Shown here piece after piece: positions 1 to 7,263 of a stretch of 64,000 bases of DNA (positions are counted from its first letter, which is position 1; each line of letters starts with the position of its first letter). Origin of the DNA: an uncultured Oscillospiraceae bacterium (GTDB taxonomy: Bacteria; Bacillota; Clostridia; Oscillospirales; Ruminococcaceae); the NCBI GenBank assembly GCA_900539695.1, contig UQDG01000012.1, positions 1 through 64,000 of the forward strand, read 5' to 3'. The notes beneath the pieces are model-generated. The model saw only the letters and a program-made list of their open reading frames with translations. It ran no database searches and was not told where the DNA came from. Position numbers and translations under genes: made by a program.

Positions 1-52
1 CAGCCGCCGAAGCGGTGCTTAAGCCGTAAGGCGGGAATTGTGCGGTGTTGCC
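1..52 (+). repeat. 172-bp hairpin MITE, copy 1 (3' part only)
   Basis: This is the right-hand 52 bp of the 172-bp element seen complete at 9030-9201. It ends with the terminal inverted repeat GGAATTGTGCGGTGTTGCC. The element stops immediately before base 53, where the complement of the sdaAA stop codon begins. The bases after it are TTAA, which fits the 4-bp A/T-rich target duplications seen at other copies, but the left flank lies outside the window. Confidence 0.85.
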
Positions 53-946
53 TTAATCTTTCTCTTCGGTGTCGGCGCTCATAGTGACGATCTCGGCAAT
101 TTTGCAGCCGGTGGGGGTGCCTGCCAGGCCGCCAATGCCGGTCTCCCGCAGGTCCTTGCTCATAGCGTTGCCGACTTCGGCCATGGCATCGATGACTTCA
201 TCGGCGGGGATGTGGCCGACGACCCCGGCCAGCGCCATGTCGGCGGCGGAGACAGCGTTCATCGCACCGATGACATTGCGCTTGACGCAGGGAATCTCGA
301 CAAGGCCTGCAACGGGGTCGCAGACAAGGCCCTCGAGGTTGGTCAGGGCCATAGCGAAAGCTTCGGCACACTGCTCGGCCGTGCCGCCCTTTAAGTCGAC
401 GAGGGCTGCGGCGGCCATGGCGCTGGCGGCGCCCACCTCGGCCTGGCAGCCGCCCTCGGCCCCTGCTAAGGTGGCGCGGCTGGCGACCACCTGGCCGAAA
501 CCGGCGGCGACATACAAGGCGCGGCAGACAGCTTCTTCATCAGCCGAGCCGGTGCGCCAGAGCGGCAGCAGCACCGCAGGCAGTACGCCGCAGCTGCCTG
601 CGGTGGGGGCAGCTACGATGCGCTTCATGCAGGCGTTGCACTCGGCGGTTTTGAGGGCCTCGGCCATGACGGACGCAAAGTAGCCGCTGGCGTAGAGTGT
701 CCCCCGGGCGGCAGCCTGCTCCACCTTGGCTGCATCGCCGCCGACAAAGCCGCTCATCGAGCGGTCAGCACCGCAGTAGCCGTCGCTGGTGGCGCGCATG
801 ACCGACCAGAGGCGATGCATCTCGGCCTCGCTTTCGGCGCGGGTCAGGCCGCTTTCGGCCAGGTCGCTTTCCAAAATTACTTCGTACAGGGGCTGCCGGG
901 ACTCCTGGCAGGCTTGCAGCATTTCGCGGATGGAGGAGAATGACAT
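53..946 (-). CDS. sdaAA: L-serine dehydratase, iron-sulfur type, alpha subunit
   Basis: Catalytic subunit of the oxygen-sensitive [4Fe-4S] L-serine ammonia-lyase, which converts serine to pyruvate and ammonia in the cytoplasm. The 297-residue protein has the family motifs PTAGSCG (about 114-120), EGGCQAEVG (about 164-172) and CDPVAGLVEIPC (about 209-220); the cysteines in these motifs are the expected cluster ligands. Length is normal for the two-subunit clostridial form. The start has an AAGGGGG ribosome binding site that overlaps the stop of sdaAB 12 bp upstream, so the two are translated together. The stop codon abuts a MITE copy. Confidence 0.96.
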   Translation of the reverse strand: MSFSSIREMLQACQESRQPLYEVILESDLAESGLTRAESEAEMHRLWSVMRATSDGYCGADRSMSGFVGGDAAKVEQAAARGTLYASGYFASVMAEALKTAECNACMKRIVAAPTAGSCGVLPAVLLPLWRTGSADEEAVCRALYVAAGFGQVVASRATLAGAEGGCQAEVGAASAMAAAALVDLKGGTAEQCAEAFAMALTNLEGLVCDPVAGLVEIPCVKRNVIGAMNAVSAADMALAGVVGHIPADEVIDAMAEVGNAMSKDLRETGIGGLAGTPTGCKIAEIVTMSADTEEKD

Positions 947-958
947 ACAGATGCCCCC

Positions 959-1615
959 TTACAAATTTAAAATGGTAACTTTGACGATGCCGGGCTGGCT
1001 GCGCAGTTCCCCGGCAATTTCTTCGGGGATAGGCTCATCACATTCCAGTACCATGACGGCGTAGCCGCCCGCTGCGGAACGGTAGAGCTGCATGGTAGCA
1101 ATGTTGACGCCGTGGGCGCTCAGGCACTCGGACACGGTGGCCACGTGACCGGGGGTATCCTGGTTGTGGACGATGAGGGTGTTGTGGTCGCCGCCAAAGT
1201 TGGTGGTGATGCCATCAATCTGGCAGATATTGATACGCCCGCCGCCGATGGACGCGCCGACGACCTCCAGCTTGCGGCCTGACACGCCGACCAGCCGCAG
1301 TACCGCCGTGTTGGGATGGGCGCCGCGCAGGTTGATGGAGCCGATTTTATAGTGCAGGCCGCTGGCCTTGGCCAGGGCGAAGCTGTTGGGGATGCGGTCA
1401 TCATCGGGCTGCATGCCCAAAAGACCGGCCACGAGGGCACGGTCGGTGCCATGGCCGCGGCCGGTGGCGGCAAAGCTGCCGTAGAGTAGGATCTCCGCCT
1501 GGGCGGGCTGCTCCCCCAGCAGGCGGCGTGCCGTACTGCCAATGCGAACCGCACCGGCCGTATGGCTGCTGGACGGTCCCGTCATGACCGGGCCGAGGAC
1601 ATCAAATAAACGCAT
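959..1615 (-). CDS. sdaAB: L-serine dehydratase, iron-sulfur type, beta subunit
   Basis: Second subunit of the [4Fe-4S] serine dehydratase. The open frame extends to 1816, but the start at 1615 is chosen because it has a GGAGG site 7 bp upstream and begins directly with the conserved N-terminus; the upstream extension crosses the promoter. The 218-residue product has the GPSSSHTAG motif (about 13-21) and a C-terminal ACT domain (from about residue 146), which in this family is thought to contribute to serine binding and subunit contacts. It is the first gene of the sdaAB-sdaAA operon. Confidence 0.95.
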   Translation of the reverse strand: MRLFDVLGPVMTGPSSSHTAGAVRIGSTARRLLGEQPAQAEILLYGSFAATGRGHGTDRALVAGLLGMQPDDDRIPNSFALAKASGLHYKIGSINLRGAHPNTAVLRLVGVSGRKLEVVGASIGGGRINICQIDGITTNFGGDHNTLIVHNQDTPGHVATVSECLSAHGVNIATMQLYRSAAGGYAVMVLECDEPIPEEIAGELRSQPGIVKVTILNL

Positions 1616-1638
1616 GGTGATCCCTCCTGTATTTGCAT

Positions 1639-1667
1639 AGTATACCGTATTGCAGTTTTTATTGCAA
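1639..1667 (-). promoter_or_regulatory. Promoter of sdaAB-sdaAA
   Basis: On the minus strand TTGCAA (1662-1667) and TATACT (1639-1644) are separated by exactly 17 bp, and transcription would begin shortly before the GGAGG site of sdaAB. Confidence 0.7.
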
Positions 1668-1776
1668 GGGCAAGGCGAAAATACAGAGAAAACCTTGTTT
1701 TTGTACCTGAGCGGAAAACAAAAACAGTTTTTTGGCGGGCTGCACCGCTGTAAAACAAGATTTTGCGCGAAATCCC

Positions 1777-1805
1777 TTGACAATTTGTGGGCAAAGGCAT
1801 AAAAT
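1777..1805 (+). promoter_or_regulatory. Promoter of the tRNA-Ala gene
   Basis: TTGACA (1777-1782), a 17-bp spacer, then TAAAAT (1800-1805), 21 bp before the first base of the tRNA. Confidence 0.75.
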
Positions 1806-1826
1806 AAATAAGTCATCCGAATATAT

Positions 1827-1899
1827 GGGCCTGTAGCTCAGTTGGGAGAGCGTTCGGTTCGCATCCGAGAGGTCAAGGGTTCGAATCCCTCCAGGTCCA
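1827..1899 (+). tRNA. tRNA-Ala (anticodon CGC)
   Basis: The 73-nt sequence folds into a complete cloverleaf: seven-pair acceptor stem (GGGCCTG with CAGGTCC), D arm GCTC/GAGC, anticodon stem TTCGG/CCGAG with loop TTCGCAT, and a T arm with GGTTCGAATCC. The anticodon CGC reads GCG (alanine). The third acceptor pair is G-U, the alanine identity element, which supports the call. The 3' CCA is not encoded. It has its own promoter and is followed by an intrinsic terminator, so it is a single-gene unit. Confidence 0.95.
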
Positions 1900-1910
1900 T
1901 AAAAAAACAG

Positions 1911-1946
1911 GCCCCTTGCCGTGTCCCGGCAAGGGGTCTGCTTTTT
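1911..1946 (+). terminator. Intrinsic terminator after tRNA-Ala
   Basis: Nine-pair perfect stem CCCCTTGCC/GGCAAGGGG (1912-1920 with 1928-1936), followed by a T-rich run at 1942-1946. Confidence 0.85.
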
Positions 1947-2096
1947 ATGCTGACATGGAGAGGATTCGAACAGAGCGACGGCGCTGCACCGTTTCATAGG
2001 GGGATAATGCAAGGCAGACAGGGTTACAGGGACGCCGCCCCCCCCTGTAAATCGACCCGCAAACGCAAACCGGGAAATAATGCAAATGCCCATGGG
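1947..2096. other. Intergenic stretch with a tRNA T-arm-like remnant
   Basis: No gene is supported here. Read on the minus strand, about 1952-1972 contains GTTCGAATCCTCTCC, which resembles a tRNA T loop and 3' acceptor strand, but no matching D arm, anticodon arm or 5' acceptor strand is present. A run of C residues lies near 2038-2046. It could be the remains of a former tRNA or of an integration event at the neighbouring tRNA-Ala, or chance. Confidence 0.35.
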
Positions 2097-2405
2097 TCAG
2101 CACTCCCACCGGAATCGTTTCATATCCACGCACCCGTTGGGTTTGAATTGGATGCCTTCCCGTTCCAACAAGTGCTGTTGTTCGGGCCAATTGGGGGCGG
2201 GGCGGCCGGCGTGGTTGACTACGCGGTGGCAGGGGTAGCTGCCGTACAGCTCGGCATGGCTGAGGACGTTGCCTACCAGCCGCGCATTGTTGTCACGGCC
2301 GATCAGGCGGGCAATCTGACCGTAGCTGGCCACCTTGCCGCGGGGTATCTCCCCTACGGCGGCCAAAATCTCGTAAATCAGGTCCTCGTGCAGTACTTTG
2401 CGCAT
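2097..2405 (-). CDS. Small MGMT-family (Ogt-like) methylated-DNA-cysteine methyltransferase
   Basis: The 102-residue protein corresponds to only the C-terminal DNA-binding and active-site domain of O6-alkylguanine-DNA alkyltransferases; the usual N-terminal RNase H-like domain is absent. The active-site motif is PCHRVV, with the alkyl-accepting cysteine kept. In the similarly short alkyltransferase-like (ATL) proteins this residue is usually tryptophan, so this is not a typical ATL. It probably acts in repair or sensing of alkylated DNA. Whether it transfers alkyl groups without the N-terminal domain cannot be told from sequence. Confidence 0.85.
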   Translation of the reverse strand: MRKVLHEDLIYEILAAVGEIPRGKVASYGQIARLIGRDNNARLVGNVLSHAELYGSYPCHRVVNHAGRPAPNWPEQQHLLEREGIQFKPNGCVDMKRFRWEC

Positions 2406-2428
2406 GGCGGCATCCCCTTTCTAGGTAT

Positions 2429-2457
2429 AAGATACCCGCTTCAAGCGGCGTTGTCAA
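2429..2457 (-). promoter_or_regulatory. Promoter of the Ogt-like gene
   Basis: Minus-strand TTGACA (2452-2457) and TATCTT (2429-2434) with a 17-bp spacer. The spacer contains the inverted repeat CCGCTTGAAGCGG, a possible operator. The -35 box overlaps the stop codon of the upstream ABC gene. Confidence 0.65.
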
Positions 2458-4169
2458 TGCGCCAGCTTGTACATGGCACTGAAATAGCCGCCGTGCTGCA
2501 CCAGCTCGGAAAAAGTGCCGGTCTCGGCGATGCGGCCATCTTTTAAGACAAGAATTTCAGCATAACATTCCAGCAATGAGGCCTCCAGCCGGTGGGTCAC
2601 CACCACGCGGGTGATGCCGGTGAGGGACAGGATGTCCTGCGTGATCTCGTGGGCGGTCTGAGCGTCCAGTGCAGCGGTGGCTTCGTCCGCCAGCAGGATG
2701 GACGATTGTTTGAGCAGTGCACGAGCAATGGCAATGCGCTGCTTTTCGCCGCCGGAAAGCTCGCACCCGCCTTCGCCGCAAAGGGCATCCAGGCCGCGCC
2801 GGGCTACGAGTTCTTCCAGGTGGGCGCGGCAGATGACCTCATCCAGGGTCTCCTGCGGAAAAACACGGAACATCGTAATATTATCCCGGATGGAGGCGTT
2901 AAAGACAAACACGTTCTGCTGGACGACGGAGACAAGGCCGTTCAGCGATTCGGGCGTAAGGCGGCGGATGTCGATGCCGTCAAAAAGCACCTGACCGCTG
3001 GTGTTGTCGTCAGGGATGTGCAGCAGGCGCAGCAGCGTGGATTTTCCTCCGCCGCTGGCACCGACCACCGCATAGGCTTTGCCTGCTTTCAGCGTGGCGG
3101 AAAGGTCCTGCAGCACAGGCTGGCCTGGTGTGTAGCGGTAGCCGGCATGCTCCAATTCGATTTGCTGCATCAGCCGCGGCAAGGGTTGGCCGCCCGGCTG
3201 CGCAGTTTGCCCCGCCAGACTGTCGGCCAGCTTTTGCACCAGGGCCAGCGCGGCCTTGCGTGCGGCCAGCAGGCTGGGCAATGCGGCGATAGGCTCGATG
3301 ATGAAGTTCATCAAATTGACAAAGGCGATGACGACGCCTGGCGTGACGCCCCGGCCGGTAAGTGCCAGCCAGGTACCCAGCAGAAAGATGCCCAGCTGCG
3401 CCGTGATGCCGGTAAAAGAACAGGCGGACTCCAGCAGCGTTTGCAGCTTCAGGCGGGTGCATTTCTGCTGCTCTAAGCGGTGATTCTCGGAGGCAAAGCG
3501 CTGATTGATCTCATCCTCGGCGCGGAAACTGCGGATGACGGGAAAGCCGTTTAAGTAATCCGACAAAAACGCCGTAAAATCCCGGTTACGGTCCGAGACC
3601 CGGCAGGCGGCATCCGAGAGCCTGTTCCCTGCCACCATCGACACGGCAAAAGGCAGCATCGACAACACAATGGCTGCCAGCGTTAAAGGCAGCGAATAGG
3701 TCAGCATCAAAGCCAGCGCCCCGGCGAAGCAGAACAGCTTTTGGATGAGGGTAAACTGCTGGGTCAGGTAGTCGGCCTCGATGGTGGCGGCGTCGTTGGT
3801 CAGGGCCGAGAGGTAGGCGGCGGAGGGCCGGCGCTGGAAATCCGGCACGCTTTTTTGCATCAGTTGGGTCACGGCGCAGTTTTTGTACTGCTCCATAGCC
3901 GTGGCCAGAAAGCGAGGCTTTGCGCAGTAGACAAGTGCCGAACCGCAGAAAAGCAAAAGGAAGAACCCGCCGCAGGCCCGGGCAAGGATGCGGAAAGGCA
4001 GTGCCCCCGGCGTACCGGCGGCTGTATCGATGAGCTGCTGCATCAGCCAGGAGATTATGAGGTTGAGCACGGCCCCTATCAATGCCCCGGCAGCGGCCAG
4101 CACAAAGGCCAGCCGGTTGCCGCAGTAAAACGACCCGCGCAGCTGGCGGGTGATGGTATCAGCGGGCAT
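2454..4169 (-). CDS. ABC exporter, fused permease and ATP-binding protein
   Basis: A 571-residue half-transporter with an N-terminal membrane domain of about six helices (residues 15-300) and a C-terminal nucleotide-binding domain with Walker A GASGGGKST (about 369-377), signature LSGGEKQR, Walker B ILLADEATAALD and H-loop THRLE. An extension to 4208 is possible, but the start at 4169 has a GGAG site and fits translational coupling, since it overlaps the end of the upstream regulator gene by 11 bp. The substrate is unknown; pairing with an XRE-TPR regulator is common for peptide or drug exporters. No partner half is adjacent, so it may be a homodimer. Confidence 0.9.
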   Translation of the reverse strand: MPADTITRQLRGSFYCGNRLAFVLAAAGALIGAVLNLIISWLMQQLIDTAAGTPGALPFRILARACGGFFLLLFCGSALVYCAKPRFLATAMEQYKNCAVTQLMQKSVPDFQRRPSAAYLSALTNDAATIEADYLTQQFTLIQKLFCFAGALALMLTYSLPLTLAAIVLSMLPFAVSMVAGNRLSDAACRVSDRNRDFTAFLSDYLNGFPVIRSFRAEDEINQRFASENHRLEQQKCTRLKLQTLLESACSFTGITAQLGIFLLGTWLALTGRGVTPGVVIAFVNLMNFIIEPIAALPSLLAARKAALALVQKLADSLAGQTAQPGGQPLPRLMQQIELEHAGYRYTPGQPVLQDLSATLKAGKAYAVVGASGGGKSTLLRLLHIPDDNTSGQVLFDGIDIRRLTPESLNGLVSVVQQNVFVFNASIRDNITMFRVFPQETLDEVICRAHLEELVARRGLDALCGEGGCELSGGEKQRIAIARALLKQSSILLADEATAALDAQTAHEITQDILSLTGITRVVVTHRLEASLLECYAEILVLKDGRIAETGTFSELVQHGGYFSAMYKLAH

Positions 4170-5232
4170 CGCACAACTCCTGCCAGAGGGCGGTCGTCTG
4201 CGGGTCATCCATCTGCTTCAGGGCGTTCTGGGCGGCCTGGGCAGCGGTCTCTCCCAGATCGTCGTTGACGGTGGAATCCTCGCCGGGCATGGCAAAGCGG
4301 ATAGTATCGGCGGCGTAGCTGGGGGCGGCATCAAACCGCACGGCCAGGCGGTGGGCTTCCTCGGCGGATGTTCTGGCTTCCTCCGGTTGGCCGGTTTTGA
4401 GCAGGACGTGCGCCTGGAACAGGTAAAAGACCGAGTTGATCTTATCCATAAAGCTGGTGCATTCCGGGCGGGGCATGGCGGTGAAGATTGGCAGTGCCCA
4501 GGCAAGCAATGCCTGTGCCTGGGCATAGTTGCGGCTGTTCAGGAATAGATTCAGGTAGCCCATCACGGTGCGCACCAGCGCGGCCTCGTGGATGAGCAGG
4601 GATTCGGACAGGTACGGCAGGGCCTCCTGGGCGCGCTTGGCATCCTTGGCCAGAATCATGCCGATGCTGTCGCTATAGAGACCGTCGGTGTTGTGCTGCC
4701 GGAAAAGCTCCAGGGCGCGTTCGTCATCCTCCAAGTCCTGGCTGATTTCCGCCATAGCAACGTAGAGCGTTTGCTCGCTGATGCGAGGGTTGGTATTCTG
4801 GTGCAGAAGCGGACGGGCTTTTTCCAACAGTTCCAGGGCGCGGCGCAGTTTGGCGTTGTCCCGTTTGTACAGCCCAAGTGCCTGATACAGCATGGCACTG
4901 CGGTAGACGATGATAAACGAATTGGGATACTTTTTCAGTGCCTTTTCGGCTTCTTCCAGACCGTTCAAGTCCTTGACGCGCTGGCAGTGCCGCAGGCGCC
5001 GGGCGGTGGCATCGATGCGGTTGTCCTTTAAGATGTAGCCCAGCAGGACATCGATAGACGTATCGAAAAAGTCGGCCATTTCCACGATCAGCGGCAGTTC
5101 CGGCGTGGACAGGCCTGCTTCCCATTTGTAGACGGCACCCACGGTGACACCCAGCACTTCGGCCAGCTGCTCCTGGGTCAGGCTGCGCTCTTTGCGGAAA
5201 GTGCGGATGGATTCGGCAAGTTTGATTTCCAT
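4159..5232 (-). CDS. XRE-family transcriptional regulator with TPR-like C-terminus
   Basis: The 357-residue protein begins with a Cro/CI-type helix-turn-helix (about residues 8-62; core LTQEQLAEVLGVTVGAVYKW) and continues with a long helical region of TPR-like repeats (about 75-330). Proteins of this design often sense a peptide or small ligand and control a neighbouring gene. It overlaps the ABC exporter gene, so the two are co-transcribed and probably form a sensing and export module. It has an AAGGAG site and its own promoter. The ligand is not known. Confidence 0.88.
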   Translation of the reverse strand: MEIKLAESIRTFRKERSLTQEQLAEVLGVTVGAVYKWEAGLSTPELPLIVEMADFFDTSIDVLLGYILKDNRIDATARRLRHCQRVKDLNGLEEAEKALKKYPNSFIIVYRSAMLYQALGLYKRDNAKLRRALELLEKARPLLHQNTNPRISEQTLYVAMAEISQDLEDDERALELFRQHNTDGLYSDSIGMILAKDAKRAQEALPYLSESLLIHEAALVRTVMGYLNLFLNSRNYAQAQALLAWALPIFTAMPRPECTSFMDKINSVFYLFQAHVLLKTGQPEEARTSAEEAHRLAVRFDAAPSYAADTIRFAMPGEDSTVNDDLGETAAQAAQNALKQMDDPQTTALWQELCDAR

Positions 5233-5273
5233 AGCTTGTTTGCTCCTTTATCATTTGTGGGCCCTGTGACTTT

Positions 5274-5302
5274 ATTATAGCAGGCGGCAGTGCGGTTGTG
5301 AA
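5274..5302 (-). promoter_or_regulatory. Promoter of the XRE regulator - ABC exporter operon
   Basis: Minus-strand TTCACA (5297-5302), a 17-bp spacer and TATAAT (5274-5279), about 41 bp before the start codon. Confidence 0.7.
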
Positions 5303-5393
5303 CGCACCGGTGGTACTGGCGGGACATTTCTTTTTCTACTGCCGGTAAGGGTGCATTTTTTGCAGATTTTACAACCTGTTGCTCGAAAATCTC

Positions 5394-5422
5394 TTGCTTG
5401 TTACCGCAAAATACTGTATGAT
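5394..5422 (+). promoter_or_regulatory. Promoter of the SGNH lipoprotein gene
   Basis: TTGCTT (5394-5399), 17-bp spacer, TATGAT (5417-5422), about 37 bp before the start codon. Confidence 0.65.
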
Positions 5423-5458
5423 AGGTACTGAATTTTAGTTATATAAAGGGGTGTTGTC

Positions 5459-7171
5459 GTGATGAAGTGTACTGCCGCGTTGGCCTGTGTGCTGGCCCTG
5501 GCGATGCTTCTGACGGGCTGCAAGAAACCTGTGGATACCGTTGCCGCTACGGCGGAGACAGCCGAATCCGCCGCAACGGACGAAACCGCTGCCACACCAA
5601 ACCCGGTGGAGGCGCTGCCAGCCTCGGTGACGGTGGGCACGGTGCTGCCCAAGACCGAGGCTGCCGGGCGCAGTTATATCGATGAGACGCTTTTTATCGG
5701 TGACTCCAACACCGCGCGTTACCTGATGTACGCTGATGAGACCGGCACGGCCTTTACCACGCTGGCCAACAACATCGGCGTGGTCAGCATGGGGGCCGGG
5801 GCCATCACCACGCTGAAGTGCGAGCAGTTCAGCGGCTCGTCCACCATGTACACGGTGCCGGACGCCGTGGCGATGCTGAAGCCCAAACGCATCATCATCT
5901 GCTACGGCACCAACAATCTGGGCGGGTCGTCCACCGATGCAACATCGTTTATCTCTACTTATTTAAAGGGACTGAAAGCCATTGAAACGGCCTGGCCCTA
6001 CTGCGACATCATCGTCAGCGCCATCCCGCCGCTGGACAAGCAGCGGGAAAACACCAACCTGACCATGACCCAGGTGGATGCCTACAACGCAGCGCTGATC
6101 CAGATGTGCGAGGAAAACGGCTACAAGTTCCTGAACAGCGCCGAGGTACTGCGGGACGATGCCACCGGCTGGGCCAAGACAGATTATACCCTTTCGGACG
6201 GCGTGCATCTTTCCAAGACGGCTGTGACTGAATATTTCACCTATGTACGCACCCACGCTTATGTGACGGATGACCGTCGCCCGCAGCCGCTGGGGAACAT
6301 TCCTACCCCGGTTGGCCCGCCGGTAAACCTGATTTCCCAGGACCCCATCGCCGTGCGCGGCGCCAAGGTACCTCTGGAATTTGTGGCCACCAACGGTGGC
6401 AAAATTTCCGGCTCGGCCAGCCAGCTGGTCAAAAAAGGTGCGACGGCTTCGGCTGTGACGGCTGTGCCTGACGACGGCTTTGTATTTGCGGGATGGACTT
6501 CCAGCACCGGGGCCAGCTACAGCAGCGAGACCCTCAGCTTTACGATGCCCAGCGACGCCAACGCGGGCGGTGTGGTGCTGACGGCCCACTTTACCGCCGA
6601 CGAACACGAGCACAACTACGTGGAGATCGAGGGCACCAAAGTGGCCGCCACCTGCCTGACTGACGGCACCTGCCAGTACAAGTGCACCATCTGCGGTGAG
6701 ATCATTGAGGAAACGACCTACGCCCTGGGGCATGACTGGGACGAGGGCACTACCTACGGCGATGCCATTGTGTACACCTGCAAGCGCTGCGGCGAGCAGA
6801 AGAAAGAGCAGATCGTGCACATGCACAACTACCAGTTGATCAGCGAGACAATGGCCACCTGCATCAGCGAGGGCAAGCGCACCTACCAGTGCAGCTGCGG
6901 CGATGAGTACACCGAGAGCGTGCCTGCTACCGGGCATAACTGGAAAGAAACGGAACGGCATGCGCCTACGTATGAGCAGGACGGTTGGATTCATTATGAG
7001 TGCACCAATGCCGGATGCAGTGAATGGTACGATGAGGTATTGCCGAAGCTGCAGCCTACGCCTACACCGCCCCCGGATTCCAATTCTTCGAGTTCCACAG
7101 TAAATCCAGGTGATTCTTCGGGCGAGGCATCTTCCACCTCGTATACTGAGGAATCGGAAACGTTTGAATAA
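5459..7171 (+). CDS. SGNH/GDSL-hydrolase lipoprotein with Cys-rich repeats
   Basis: A 570-residue surface lipoprotein. It starts with a signal peptide ending in a lipobox (LLTGC, Cys about 21). The SGNH hydrolase domain (about 70-275) shows block I FIGDSN (Ser about 83), block III YGTNN and block V DGVHL. An InlB-type repeat follows (about 300-380, containing FAGW). Then come about four repeats of 35-50 residues with the pattern H-N/D-W/Y...C...G...Y-x-C-x-x-CG, and a Pro/Ser-rich acidic tail. It is probably an esterase acting on cell-surface or dietary carbohydrate. The GTG at 5459 and the ATG at 5462 are both possible starts behind an AAGGGG site. A strong terminator follows. Confidence 0.85.
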   Translation: MMKCTAALACVLALAMLLTGCKKPVDTVAATAETAESAATDETAATPNPVEALPASVTVGTVLPKTEAAGRSYIDETLFIGDSNTARYLMYADETGTAFTTLANNIGVVSMGAGAITTLKCEQFSGSSTMYTVPDAVAMLKPKRIIICYGTNNLGGSSTDATSFISTYLKGLKAIETAWPYCDIIVSAIPPLDKQRENTNLTMTQVDAYNAALIQMCEENGYKFLNSAEVLRDDATGWAKTDYTLSDGVHLSKTAVTEYFTYVRTHAYVTDDRRPQPLGNIPTPVGPPVNLISQDPIAVRGAKVPLEFVATNGGKISGSASQLVKKGATASAVTAVPDDGFVFAGWTSSTGASYSSETLSFTMPSDANAGGVVLTAHFTADEHEHNYVEIEGTKVAATCLTDGTCQYKCTICGEIIEETTYALGHDWDEGTTYGDAIVYTCKRCGEQKKEQIVHMHNYQLISETMATCISEGKRTYQCSCGDEYTESVPATGHNWKETERHAPTYEQDGWIHYECTNAGCSEWYDEVLPKLQPTPTPPPDSNSSSSTVNPGDSSGEASSTSYTEESETFE

Positions 7172-7186
7172 GTGCTGCATGATACC

Positions 7187-7216
7187 AGCAAGCCGCCCTG
7201 CGGGGCGGTTTTGCTG
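7187..7216 (+). terminator. Intrinsic terminator after the SGNH lipoprotein gene
   Basis: Stem CCGCCC-TGCG-GGGCGG, extended outward by AGCAA/TTGCT, with a T-rich 3' side, 16 bp after the stop codon. Confidence 0.8.
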
Positions 7217-7263
7217 TTCCCTGCCAAAGCAAAAGAAGAAAAGAGAAAGAAAAAGAGGTAACC

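Noticed and set aside
1659..2093. Minus-strand open frame crossing the tRNA-Ala (with GPGGIRTLDLSDANRTLSQL)
   Set aside because: This peptide is the well-known false translation of the antisense strand of a tRNA gene.
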